Shown here: positions 1 through 7,207 of the stretch, in pieces
Numbering within the stretch: the stretch's first letter is position 1
Layout: every line of letters begins with the position of its first letter
Source of the DNA: Arcicella sp.
GTDB lineage: Bacteria > Bacteroidota > Bacteroidia > Cytophagales > Spirosomataceae
Assembly: GCA_025354645.1 (NCBI GenBank)
Contig: JANXML010000331.1
Location: 1 to 48,824, forward strand
DNA length: 48,824 bases
Direction of reading: 5' to 3'
Translations under genes and position numbers: made by a program
The notes under the pieces: model-generated
What the model was told of the DNA's origin: nothing
The model's input: the letters and a program-made list of their open reading frames with translations, nothing else
Databases searched by the model: none

Positions 1-42
1 GGAGAGAACTTTAAAATCCATTTCATCAATCCAACAGATTTC

Positions 43-62
43 TTCGTACCTCGCAATGACAG
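43..62. repeat. Possible end of an extragenic repeat
   Basis: The stretch reads, on the minus strand, as TGTCATTGCGAGGTACGAAG. Sequences of this kind recur between genes in many Cytophagales and Flavobacteriia genomes. Only one copy is visible here, so the call rests on recall and not on repetition within the window. Confidence 0.3.
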
Positions 63-81
63 TATCAATGCAATAACAGTT

Positions 82-1251
82 TTAGCAAATTCCCAACGTC
101 TTCCGAATTCGTAAAATTGCCTCCTCAAAAATCGAAACCTCTGCACAAAGTGATGTTCGGATATAGTTGTTTCCTGCTGTTCCAAAGATTCCTCCTGGGG
201 TGATGAAAACGGCTGCTTTTTCTAAAATTTCATCCGATAATTCATAACCAGTTTTATATTTTGCGGGTATTTTTGCCCAGACAAACATTCCAGTCTGTTC
301 ATTATTATACTCACAATCAAGTAGTTGCATCATTTCAAAAACTTTTTGTTGACGAATTCGATAGGTTTTATTCAATTCCTCGAACCATTGTTTATCATTT
401 TGCAAAGCCATAATTGCTGCCATCTGCAAAGGCAAAAACATCCCCGAATCCATGTTTGATTTGAAACGAAGAACGGGATTAATGAACTCAGATTTTCCTG
501 CCAACATTCCCATTCGCCAACCCGCCATGTTGTGCGATTTTGAAAGCGAATTTAATTCCATCGCCACTTCTTTCATGCCTTCAATTGACAAAATACTTTG
601 GGGGTCATCGTTCAAAATAAAACTGTAAGGATTATCATTTACGATGAGAATGTTGTTGGTCGAAGCAAAGTCTCTAAGCTGCTCAAAAAAGCCTTTTGTT
701 GCTTTTGCACCCGTGGGCATGTGTGGATAATTCACCCACATTAGTTTCACTTTTGAAAGGTCTTTTTTTGCTAATTCTTTCAAATCTGGCAACCATCCGT
801 TGGCTTCTGAAAGGTCATAATCCACCACGGTTGCTCCCGTTAAAAGCGAAGCGGCACGATAAGTAGGATAGCCTGGATTTGGTACTAAAACTTCGTCTCC
901 TGCTTCCAAATATGCCATAGAAATGTGCACAATTCCCTCTTTTGAGCCAATCAGAGGCAATATTTCATTCACAGAGTTTAATTCAACGCCATACGCACTT
1001 TGATAAAAATTAGCCATTGCTTCCCGTAATGCTGGAATTCCTACGTAACTCTGATAAGCATGATTTTTGGGATTTTGGGCAGTCGAAGCCAACGCCTCAA
1101 TGGTCTGAGAGGAGGGAGGTAAATCAGGACTTCCAATGCCCAAATTCAAGACATCAATGCCCGAATTTCTCATTTCGGCAATTTGTTTTAATTTGGTCGA
1201 GAAGTAATATTCTTGCACCAAATTCATGCGGGAAGCGGGAGTTATTGTCAT
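82..1251 (-). CDS. PLP-dependent class I/II aminotransferase
   Basis: This 389-residue protein is a cytosolic fold-type I aminotransferase that moves an amino group between an amino acid and a 2-oxo acid. Visible signatures are the PLP lysine K238 in SLSKSHNMAGWRMG, the ring-binding D206 and Y209 in NDNPY, and a variant of the NPxNPTG motif, NYPHMPTG (174-181). The length and the GIGSPDLPPS N-terminus resemble the aspartate/LL-diaminopimelate aminotransferase group. The exact substrate cannot be read from sequence. It is transcribed alone on the minus strand, and a long GC-rich inverted repeat lies just upstream of its start. The fold is certain; the substrate is open. Confidence 0.9.
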   Translation of the reverse strand: MTITPASRMNLVQEYYFSTKLKQIAEMRNSGIDVLNLGIGSPDLPPSSQTIEALASTAQNPKNHAYQSYVGIPALREAMANFYQSAYGVELNSVNEILPLIGSKEGIVHISMAYLEAGDEVLVPNPGYPTYRAASLLTGATVVDYDLSEANGWLPDLKELAKKDLSKVKLMWVNYPHMPTGAKATKGFFEQLRDFASTNNILIVNDNPYSFILNDDPQSILSIEGMKEVAMELNSLSKSHNMAGWRMGMLAGKSEFINPVLRFKSNMDSGMFLPLQMAAIMALQNDKQWFEELNKTYRIRQQKVFEMMQLLDCEYNNEQTGMFVWAKIPAKYKTGYELSDEILEKAAVFITPGGIFGTAGNNYIRTSLCAEVSIFEEAILRIRKTLGIC

Positions 1252-1260
1252 ACGTTAAGA

Positions 1261-1329
1261 AGCCCCCTAACCCCCAGAGGGGGAATATAGGAATACCATT
1301 TTAATTCCCCCTTCGGGGGTTAGGGGGCT
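1261..1329. repeat. GC-rich extragenic palindrome (REP-like)
   Basis: Arms of 15 bp match perfectly (agccccctaaccccc at 1261-1275 and its complement at 1315-1329). Inside them lies a second pair, gagggggaat near 1277-1286 and attccccctt near 1304-1312. The run of G/C is unlike the AT-rich surroundings. Similar CCCCCTAACCCC palindromes are scattered between genes in Bacteroidota genomes. It sits directly upstream of the aminotransferase start and could fold as a double hairpin. Confidence 0.75.
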
Positions 1330-1341
1330 ATGGCTAAAAAA

Positions 1342-1367
1342 AAGCCAACCCTTTGCGGAGTCGGCTT
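1342..1367 (-). terminator. Terminator of the toxin-antitoxin operon
   Basis: On the minus strand an 8-bp stem with one G:T pair (aagccgac / gttggctt) is followed by a run of eight T. It lies about 140 nt past the yoeB stop codon. Confidence 0.6.
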
Positions 1368-1503
1368 GTGTATAATTAGTTTTTTATTTCTGTTGGAACA
1401 CACCCGACTATTACTGACCGTAGTAGTAATAATATACTGAAGATGTGACTTTGTGATTTTTCATTACTCAAAGATAATTTGAAAATTTGTTTTTGGCAAA
1501 AAA

Positions 1504-1770
1504 TTAATCGTCATAGTGTCCTTTACATGATATAATTAAGATGTTTTCAATAGACACTTTATATATTAGTCTATGTTCATCAGTTATTCGTCTTGACCAA
1601 CATCCTTTAAATTCATGTTTTAAAGGCTCAGGTTTTCCAATTCCTTTAAAAGGGTCTCGACTAATTGATTCAATTAGTTCCCTAACTCTAATAAAAATCT
1701 TTAAGTTCTCAACAGCCCAATCTGCAAATTCGTCAAAGGCTGCTTTCGTAAAGTTTATTTGATACTTCAT
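1504..1770 (-). CDS. yoeB: YoeB-family mRNA interferase toxin
   Basis: The 88-residue protein has the full Txe/YoeB signature: DPFKGIGKPEPLKHEFKG, then CWSRRITDEHRLIYKV, and a C-terminal SCKGHYDD with the conserved HY pair. YoeB toxins are ribosome-dependent endoribonucleases of the RelE fold that cleave mRNA in the A site. The start codon lies inside the upstream antitoxin gene (overlap 38 nt), which implies translational coupling and fits a type II toxin-antitoxin pair. The length is that of the family, and the catalytic C-terminal residues are present, so it should be active. Confidence 0.93.
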   Translation of the reverse strand: MKYQINFTKAAFDEFADWAVENLKIFIRVRELIESISRDPFKGIGKPEPLKHEFKGCWSRRITDEHRLIYKVSIENILIISCKGHYDD

Positions 1771-1978
1771 TGAATTGTTCTGGTGTAAATGAAATTATAT
1801 TTCCTTCTTCTCCTTGTTTTATTGAAAGAAGTAATTTTTCTCTCATCATTTTTCGCTGTTGTATCAAATCATCAGTTTCAATCATCAATTTGATATGTTG
1901 ATTTTTAAATAAATTTTTAATTTTTTTGAATAACTTAAAGTCTAATTCTTGTTCTTCTAATTCAAAAATTGTTGTCAT
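1733..1978 (-). CDS. Putative antitoxin partner of YoeB
   Basis: An 81-residue, charged, mostly helical protein encoded directly upstream of yoeB and overlapping it by 38 nt. Position and size are those of an antitoxin that binds the toxin and represses the operon. The sequence does not show a clear YefM/Phd N-terminal fold: there is a Glu/Leu-rich start (FELEEQELDF), a Lys-rich middle and a C-terminal SFTPEQFNEVSNKLYESSL that could be the toxin-wrapping segment. I assign the role from context, not from homology. Confidence 0.7.
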   Translation of the reverse strand: MTTIFELEEQELDFKLFKKIKNLFKNQHIKLMIETDDLIQQRKMMREKLLLSIKQGEEGNIISFTPEQFNEVSNKLYESSL

Positions 1979-2034
1979 AATATATAATTATTTGATAATA
2001 CATAAAGTTAGTATTTTGTTAAATATATAACAAA

Positions 2035-2487
2035 TTATTTTAAAAATTTCCCCACCACATCAAACACTAAATCACTCTCGAAACCCTTGCTAAGGGCATA
2101 TTTTACTAATTTTTGTTTGATAATTAATTTGTTGTTGTCTTTTACGTCCTTTGATTTTTTTTCGATGAGTTCTTGTAAAGTCGTCATATAATCGTCTCCA
2201 TCAATTTCGCTCATTCCTGCTTTTAAGCAATAATCTGAAACGCCTCGCATTTTTAGTTCTTGACGAATTTTGATTCTGCCCCACTTTTTTACTCTGAATT
2301 TGCTTCCCGCAAATATTCTGGCAAAACGTTCTTCGTTGAGGTAATTATTTTCAATTAAATAAGCAATTATTTCTTCCGCTTCATCACCCAAAACCTCCAA
2401 TTCAGACAGTCTTTTACGGACTTCCTTGTGGGTACGTTCTTGATAGGCACAGAAGTTAGCAGCTTTTATGAGGGCTTCTTTGTTCAA
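2035..2487 (-). CDS. recX: Regulatory protein RecX
   Basis: A 150-residue protein with the three-helix repeat layout of RecX, the protein that binds RecA filaments and limits strand exchange. Typical stretches are the N-terminal CAYQERTHKEVRKRL, the central YLNEERFARIFAGSKFRVKKWGRIKIRQEL and a final KQKLVKYALSKGFESDLVFDVV. The length matches Bacteroidota RecX. recA is not in the window, and the gene stands alone between the toxin-antitoxin pair and a divergent Crp/Fnr gene. Confidence 0.9.
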   Translation of the reverse strand: MNKEALIKAANFCAYQERTHKEVRKRLSELEVLGDEAEEIIAYLIENNYLNEERFARIFAGSKFRVKKWGRIKIRQELKMRGVSDYCLKAGMSEIDGDDYMTTLQELIEKKSKDVKDNNKLIIKQKLVKYALSKGFESDLVFDVVGKFLK

Positions 2488-2633
2488 TTTAGGACTTTAA
2501 TTTTGTCAAAATTAAGGTAAAATATTGAATTTTTGTTTTGCCTTCACGTATGATGAAGATTTTTTTCTAAATTTAGATCTACATTGTTTTCAACACTCAA
2601 TTATCAACAATATATTCTTAAAACCTTAAAATA

Positions 2634-3227
2634 ATGATGAGTGAAATTGACTTTCTGAAAAATGTCCTAAAATCCTTCGCAGGTATTGAAAATGATACCT
2701 TTGAACTTTCTAAAAATTTTTGGCACATAAAAGAATACAAAAAAGGAGAACTCTACAATGATTATCAACAGGTTTGTAAACACTTGGGATTTGTGATTGA
2801 GGGTGTTTTTAGGTCGTATCATTTGGTTGAATCCACGGGTGAAGAACGAAACGTTTTCTTTTATACCAATAATCAAGTGGTGGTGTCCTACGCCAGTTTT
2901 ATTCACCAAGCTCCTTGTCATTTCTACACACAATCCATGGCTCAATCGAAGGTAATATATATTCATTATGATCAATTGAATCAACTATATCGACAATCTC
3001 ACGAGTGGGAACGTCTTGGCAGATTGATTGCCGAACAGGCTTCTACTTTTGCCTTGATGCGAACAGAAAGCCTGCTTTTCCAAACGCCCGAACAACGATA
3101 TTTAGACTTAGTTTATCAACATCCAGACATCATGGATAGAATTCCGCTGTATCATATTTCTTCTTATTTGGGCATTCAAGGTCCTTCACTGAGTAGAATT
3201 AGAAAAAGAATTGCTGAGAAAAAATAG
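2634..3227 (+). CDS. Crp/Fnr family transcriptional regulator
   Basis: The 197-residue protein combines a cyclic-nucleotide-binding-like beta-roll (about residues 20-120, with KEYKKGELYNDYQ and the GVFRSYHL strand) and a short C-terminal helix-turn-helix (YHISSYLGIQGPSLSRIRKRI, about 172-193). Such proteins sense small molecules or redox state and bind promoters as dimers. The cAMP-contacting RxxS pair is not evident, as in most Bacteroidota members. Either of two adjacent ATGs (2634, 2637) may be the start. It is a single gene ended by a strong hairpin at 3234-3290. Confidence 0.88.
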   Translation: MMSEIDFLKNVLKSFAGIENDTFELSKNFWHIKEYKKGELYNDYQQVCKHLGFVIEGVFRSYHLVESTGEERNVFFYTNNQVVVSYASFIHQAPCHFYTQSMAQSKVIYIHYDQLNQLYRQSHEWERLGRLIAEQASTFALMRTESLLFQTPEQRYLDLVYQHPDIMDRIPLYHISSYLGIQGPSLSRIRKRIAEKK

Positions 3228-3233
3228 TAATTT

Positions 3234-3290
3234 AACCGCAAATATGGGAAGACATAAATCATTGTTTATCGTCTTCCCGTATTTGTGGTT
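3234..3290 (+). terminator. Long hairpin terminator after the Crp/Fnr gene
   Basis: Twenty-base arms (3234-3253, 3271-3290) pair with two mismatches that become G:T. The arms contain the AACCGCAAATA...GTGGTT sequence seen in a loose hairpin family elsewhere in the window. Confidence 0.7.
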
Positions 3291-3389
3291 TATTAAGTCT
3301 CAATTTTTACGATTTTAACTTGGGTTAAAATTTTTCACAAGTCTCATGTCTAATTTTGTGATGTAATCAATCAAAAATAAATCTAAATT

Positions 3390-3806
3390 ATGAAATTCAC
3401 AAGACAGGCATCTGCCAATTGGAAAGGAACAGGAATGGAAGGCGTTGGAACAGTATCAACGCAAAGTTCGACCTTGGATAAAGCTCAATTATCATTCAAA
3501 ACACGTTTTTCCGATGGCGTTGGCACAAATCCAGAAGAGTTAATTGGGGCGGCTCATGCAGGTTGTTTCTCGATGCAATTCAGTTTTTTATTAAACGAGG
3601 CGGGGTTTACGGCTGACAATATTGATACAAACGCAAAAGTTACTTTTGAAGATGGCACAATTACAACCATTCAGTTAGAACTAACCGCAACAATTCCAAA
3701 CATTACGAACGAACAATTTCAAGAAACGGCTTTGAAAGCAAAGGAAATATGTCCAATTTCAAAGCTGTTGAAAACTGATATTTCACTAACCGCAAATTTA
3801 TTGTAG
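3390..3806 (+). CDS. osmC: OsmC-type peroxiredoxin
   Basis: A 138-residue OsmC/Ohr-fold protein that reduces organic hydroperoxides in the cytosol. The two redox cysteines are C59 (AAHAGCFSM) and C121 (KEICPISK), and R39 and E50 fit the conserved Arg and Glu next to the peroxidatic Cys. PEELIGAAHAGCF is the OsmC-subgroup hallmark. Length is normal. It is monocistronic, with the start at the ATG preceded by the A-rich tract aaaaataaatctaaatt, and is followed by a bidirectional terminator. Confidence 0.93.
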   Translation: MKFTRQASANWKGTGMEGVGTVSTQSSTLDKAQLSFKTRFSDGVGTNPEELIGAAHAGCFSMQFSFLLNEAGFTADNIDTNAKVTFEDGTITTIQLELTATIPNITNEQFQETALKAKEICPISKLLKTDISLTANLL

Positions 3807-3828
3807 TACCTAATCTTTAAAATTATAA

Positions 3829-3876
3829 ACCCCAAAATCTCAATGCCTAACCACACTGATTTTGGGGTATTTTTTT
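3829..3876. terminator. Bidirectional terminator between convergent genes
   Basis: Arms accccaaaatc / gattttggggt are followed by a T run on the plus strand. It separates osmC from the convergent phosphatase gene. Confidence 0.85.
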
Positions 3877-3890
3877 GCTCATTGATATAT

Positions 3891-4388
3891 TTACGAACGC
3901 CCCCCAGACATTCTCTCAATAAATTCTTTTGTCCAAATAATTTGTTCATCAGTGTCAGGAACTTGAATGCCTCTGATTTTTGAAATATCTTCAAAGGATT
4001 GCTTTACGGATGTGTTATTTATTGCTAATAAAACTACGGCTGAAATGATAGATACTCGCCCAATACCTCCTCGGCAGTGCATGAGAACTTTCTTGTCTTC
4101 CTTTATTTTATTAAGAAGATTGGTTACTAACTCTTTGGTTTTCAGATAACTATCTGGCACTTGACGGTCTTCGATAGGGAATTTTATAAAATCAAAACCT
4201 TCTCTGCGGCAATCCATTCGCTCGTATTCCAAACCTAATTCTTCGTTTTCTTCGTCGGTTAAAAAACTTACAATTGTATTTACCTCCAACTTCTTCCAAT
4301 GCCCAATTTCTTCCATTAAATCATTTCCGCCCAAAGGTCGAGACATGATGCCGAGGTTTTCGTTAAGCCAGAATATTCTTGTTTTCAT
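3891..4388 (-). CDS. Dual-specificity/tyrosine protein phosphatase
   Basis: A 165-residue cysteine phosphatase. The P-loop HCRGGIGR gives nucleophile C105 and R111 (C-X5-R), and D74 in FPIEDRQVP is the likely general acid. The layout is closest to small CDKN3/DSP-like bacterial phosphatases. It should remove phosphate from Tyr or Ser/Thr, or possibly from a small molecule or phosphoinositide. It lies downstream of the CDF transporter on the same strand, separated by 55 nt, so cotranscription is possible. No kinase partner is adjacent. Confidence 0.88.
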   Translation of the reverse strand: MKTRIFWLNENLGIMSRPLGGNDLMEEIGHWKKLEVNTIVSFLTDEENEELGLEYERMDCRREGFDFIKFPIEDRQVPDSYLKTKELVTNLLNKIKEDKKVLMHCRGGIGRVSIISAVVLLAINNTSVKQSFEDISKIRGIQVPDTDEQIIWTKEFIERMSGGRS

Positions 4389-4443
4389 GTTAAAATAGTT
4401 GTTAAGTGTTATGTTATTAAATTATTAACTTAACACTCAATAA

Positions 4444-5367
4444 TTACCCCTTCCACTCCTGCAAATCAGGTTCAATATAAATCCATTTCACTTCGGGGGA
4501 GCATTCTCTAATTTCCTCCTCAAATTTATTAATTAATGTACTGATTTGCAGAGCATTAAGATCGTGTTTACATTTAATTTTCAAGCACATCAATACTTCA
4601 TATGGTCCTTGTTGAACGGTAATGCAATTGATTAACTTCAAAATTTCAGGATTTTTATCTGCCTGTTTTTGGACTAATTTAGTAATTACAGGGTCGGCAC
4701 TCTCGCCGATTAGCAGTGATTTTACTTTTATGGAGAGGAAAATTGCCACTAAAATTAATACTATACCAATGGCAAAAGAACCTAAACCATCATAGTGTCC
4801 ATCGCCCGTATAGTATGAAGCGAGTAAAGCAACGATTGCTAAAATTAGTCCAAATACTGCTGCTGAATTTTCGCCAAAAATTACGATTAAGTCACTGTCT
4901 TTAGTACTTTTTAGGTACTGCCATAAACCCGTTGAACCTCTTCTGACATTTAATTCCAGTAAATTTGAGTAGGTTGCATAACCTTCCAAAGCCAATGAAA
5001 ATAACAAAATCCCAATACCCCATTCAACTTTTTCAACGGGTTCAGGATTGTTATATTTGTGGATTCCTTCGTAGATTGAGAACATTCCACCAACTGAGAA
5101 TAATAACATCGCCACCATGAATGACCAAAAATAAATGGCTCTTCCATAGCCCAGAGGGTGTTTTGCGTTGGCTGACCGCTGAGATTGTCTTACTCCAACA
5201 AGTAAAAGTGCTTGATTCGCACAGTCAGAAAATGAGTGAATTGTTTCGGCAAGCATTGCTCCTGAACCCGTCATAAAAGCGGCAAATCCTTTGGAAGAGG
5301 CAATTAATAGATTTACAATTAGGCTTTGAATGATATGCCCCGTACTGTGTTTTTCTTCTTTTTTCAT
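4444..5367 (-). CDS. Cation diffusion facilitator transporter (SLC30A9-like)
   Basis: The 307-residue protein has six predicted membrane segments, with metal-site motif H44/D48 (HSFSD) in TM2 and a GENSAA motif in TM5, where the usual HxxxD is replaced by an acidic residue as in the ZnT9 branch. The HPLGYGRAIYFWSF loop is typical. The C-terminal cytosolic domain (about 215-307) ends in a VKWIYIEPDL strand. CDF proteins exchange Zn2+ or a similar metal for protons across the inner membrane. It starts 26 nt after the stop of the lipoprotein gene 5394-5843 on the same strand. Confidence 0.9.
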   Translation of the reverse strand: MKKEEKHSTGHIIQSLIVNLLIASSKGFAAFMTGSGAMLAETIHSFSDCANQALLLVGVRQSQRSANAKHPLGYGRAIYFWSFMVAMLLFSVGGMFSIYEGIHKYNNPEPVEKVEWGIGILLFSLALEGYATYSNLLELNVRRGSTGLWQYLKSTKDSDLIVIFGENSAAVFGLILAIVALLASYYTGDGHYDGLGSFAIGIVLILVAIFLSIKVKSLLIGESADPVITKLVQKQADKNPEILKLINCITVQQGPYEVLMCLKIKCKHDLNALQISTLINKFEEEIRECSPEVKWIYIEPDLQEWKG

Positions 5368-5393
5368 TTAGCGTTATTGATAATCCTTTTATT

Positions 5394-5843
5394 TCATTGA
5401 CAAGTTGTCTCTCTTAACACCACATTGTTATCGAATGTTATTTTGCTTTTGTCCTTAAACATTACCTTGCCATCTTTATCATCAATTTCTCCGTAGCCTT
5501 CGACCCAACCGTTGGCTGTTTTCAGAAACACCACTTCACGTTCTGATTCCACGCCTTCCGACACGAATGTATAATTGGCAAAAAGCGTATCAGACTTTAA
5601 TTCCCCTTTAATTTTACCTGCACTACGGTCTTTTTGATAATAATCGTAAAGCAAATTTCCAGTAACCATATTGTCGTTAATGGTGACGTTTAATTTGATG
5701 GTGCTACTGTCTTTTGTGTGTTGATAGCAAGTTTCGGTTTGGCTCGTTTTGACTTCCGTTTTGTTGGCTGATTCTTGTTTTTCCTCAGTATTGCAAGAGG
5801 CAAAAATAGCAAGACTCAAAACGATGATTGATGTGTTTTTCAT
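5394..5843 (-). CDS. Putative lipoprotein of unknown function
   Basis: A 149-residue protein with an N-terminal signal and lipobox IFASC (lipidated C17), followed by a Glu/Lys/Thr linker. The rest is predicted beta-rich, with TIKLNVTINDNMVTGNLLYDY and GELKSDTLFANYTF repeating the pattern of a small lipid- or ligand-binding barrel seen in many Bacteroidota lipoproteins. No enzymatic motif is visible. It lies immediately upstream of the CDF transporter and may be cotranscribed. Confidence 0.75.
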   Translation of the reverse strand: MKNTSIIVLSLAIFASCNTEEKQESANKTEVKTSQTETCYQHTKDSSTIKLNVTINDNMVTGNLLYDYYQKDRSAGKIKGELKSDTLFANYTFVSEGVESEREVVFLKTANGWVEGYGEIDDKDGKVMFKDKSKITFDNNVVLRETTCQ

Positions 5844-5915
5844 TTGTTTGCTGCGTGTTTTATTAACGTGTTTTAAGTCTTAAAAAATTATACCACATAT
5901 TTATCAGAAAATATT

Positions 5916-6707
5916 TTATTTCTTCCTGACCATCCTGTAAACCAACGAAGGCAAAAAACGCTTCAAATAAACCCCAAAGACTTCATAAAATCCACCAATG
6001 TAAACCTCTTTTCTGTTACTGATAATGGCTCTCATCGCTTTTTTAGCAAATACGTCTGCCGTCATTCCATTGGCTTGATTGTCGTCCATTTTTCCGTGTT
6101 TATTTCCCTCTGCATCTAAGGCATTTACGGATATTTGGGTTAGAATATATCCTGGACAAATGGTTGTTACGTTAATATTATCTTGCCAAACCTCCGCCCG
6201 CAATGAATCAAAAAAAGCGATAATAGCGTGTTTGGCGGCTCCGTATCCTCCCCGCAAAGGAACGCCAATTTTGCCCGCAATGCTGCTGATTACCACAAAA
6301 TGCCCTTTTTTTCGCTCGCTCATGTGAGGAAGTAGTGCTTGTGTGAAGGCGACCACACTAAAAAAATCTAATTCCATCAAATCTCGATAGACTTGAAATT
6401 TTGTGTCTTTCACATAAGAACGTTGTGAGATTCCAGCATTTTGAACCACAAAATCAATTTGTCCAAAATGGTCAATAACGATCTTAACTTTTTCAGGAAA
6501 TTGCTCAAAATCGAGCATATCCATCGGTAAAACAAGCACATCTTTTTCGGATAAACCCGTGGCTTGGGCAACTCGCTGTAATTGAGATTCACGCCTTGCC
6601 GAAAGCACTAATTTCGCTCCTTCTTGGGCAAATTGATACGCAAGAGCTTCGCCAATACCTGACGAAGCTCCCGTAATCCAAACGGTTTTATTTTTTAGGG
6701 TTATCAT
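5916..6707 (-). CDS. SDR family NAD(P)-dependent oxidoreductase
   Basis: A classical short-chain dehydrogenase of 263 residues. TGASSGIG (12-19) binds the nucleotide, NAG is at 90-92, and the catalytic Ser142, Tyr155 and Lys159 lie in SSIAG and YGAAK. The SARRE stretch after beta-2 suggests NADP(H) preference. The C-terminal FYEVFGVYLKRFLPSLVYRMV tail is like DHRS7-type membrane-associated SDRs. The substrate is unknown. It is a single gene with its own intergenic region on both sides. Confidence 0.9.
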   Translation of the reverse strand: MITLKNKTVWITGASSGIGEALAYQFAQEGAKLVLSARRESQLQRVAQATGLSEKDVLVLPMDMLDFEQFPEKVKIVIDHFGQIDFVVQNAGISQRSYVKDTKFQVYRDLMELDFFSVVAFTQALLPHMSERKKGHFVVISSIAGKIGVPLRGGYGAAKHAIIAFFDSLRAEVWQDNINVTTICPGYILTQISVNALDAEGNKHGKMDDNQANGMTADVFAKKAMRAIISNRKEVYIGGFYEVFGVYLKRFLPSLVYRMVRKK

Positions 6708-6865
6708 TCTTAATTGTTCAAACTATAAGGGACATAATTGGTTATCAATAAGTGAACTAATAAACTCCTTGACTTGCTATTTTAGACTCATTTAAAACCT
6801 ATTTTGAGTTGAAACCGTAAGTATAAAGTATTGAACTATAAAAATTAACAAACACATTAAATCTC

Positions 6866-7159
6866 ATGGAAAAATTTGCATTATTAGCACGAGTTGAAGC
6901 CAAACCTGGTAAAGAAACTCAAGTTGCTGAATTTTTAAAATCAGCCTTACCCATTGCAAAAGGAGAAGCCGAAACGGTAAGATGGTATGGCTTACAAATT
7001 AACGAAAATACTTTCGGAATTTTTGATACTTTTGAAACCGAAGATGGTAGAAAAGCCCATTTACAAGGTGAAATTGCCGCAGCTTTGATGGCAAACGCCT
7101 CAGAATTATTATCGAAAGACCCTATAATTGAGTTTGTTGATTTATTGGCGGTTAAGTAA
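6866..7159 (+). CDS. Antibiotic biosynthesis monooxygenase (ABM) domain protein
   Basis: The 97-residue protein is a single ferredoxin-like ABM domain: ARVEAKPGKETQVAEFL at the start, then TVRWYGLQINENTFGIFDTFE and a helix rich in Ala. Such dimeric small proteins include quinol monooxygenases of the YgiN type and heme-degrading enzymes; many are uncharacterised. Nothing here discriminates between them. It is monocistronic and convergent to the S9 peptidase gene, with a shared terminator between. Confidence 0.85.
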   Translation: MEKFALLARVEAKPGKETQVAEFLKSALPIAKGEAETVRWYGLQINENTFGIFDTFETEDGRKAHLQGEIAAALMANASELLSKDPIIEFVDLLAVK

Positions 7160-7167
7160 TAAATGAT

Positions 7168-7201
7168 GGCACACAGACAATGAAATATTAATCTGTGTGC
7201 C
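7168..7201. terminator. Bidirectional terminator
   Basis: Perfect 10-bp arms ggcacacaga / tctgtgtgcc lie between two convergent genes. Confidence 0.75.
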
Positions 7202-7207
7202 AATATT

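Noticed and set aside
1017-1304. Plus-strand reading frame of 95 codons over the aminotransferase
   Set aside because: It is antisense to a clear enzyme gene, Pro/Arg-rich, and has no recognisable features.
3354-3364. GTGATGTAAT before osmC
   Set aside because: It is a single heptamer without the 21-bp partner or the -7 box, and is only about 25 nt from the ATG.
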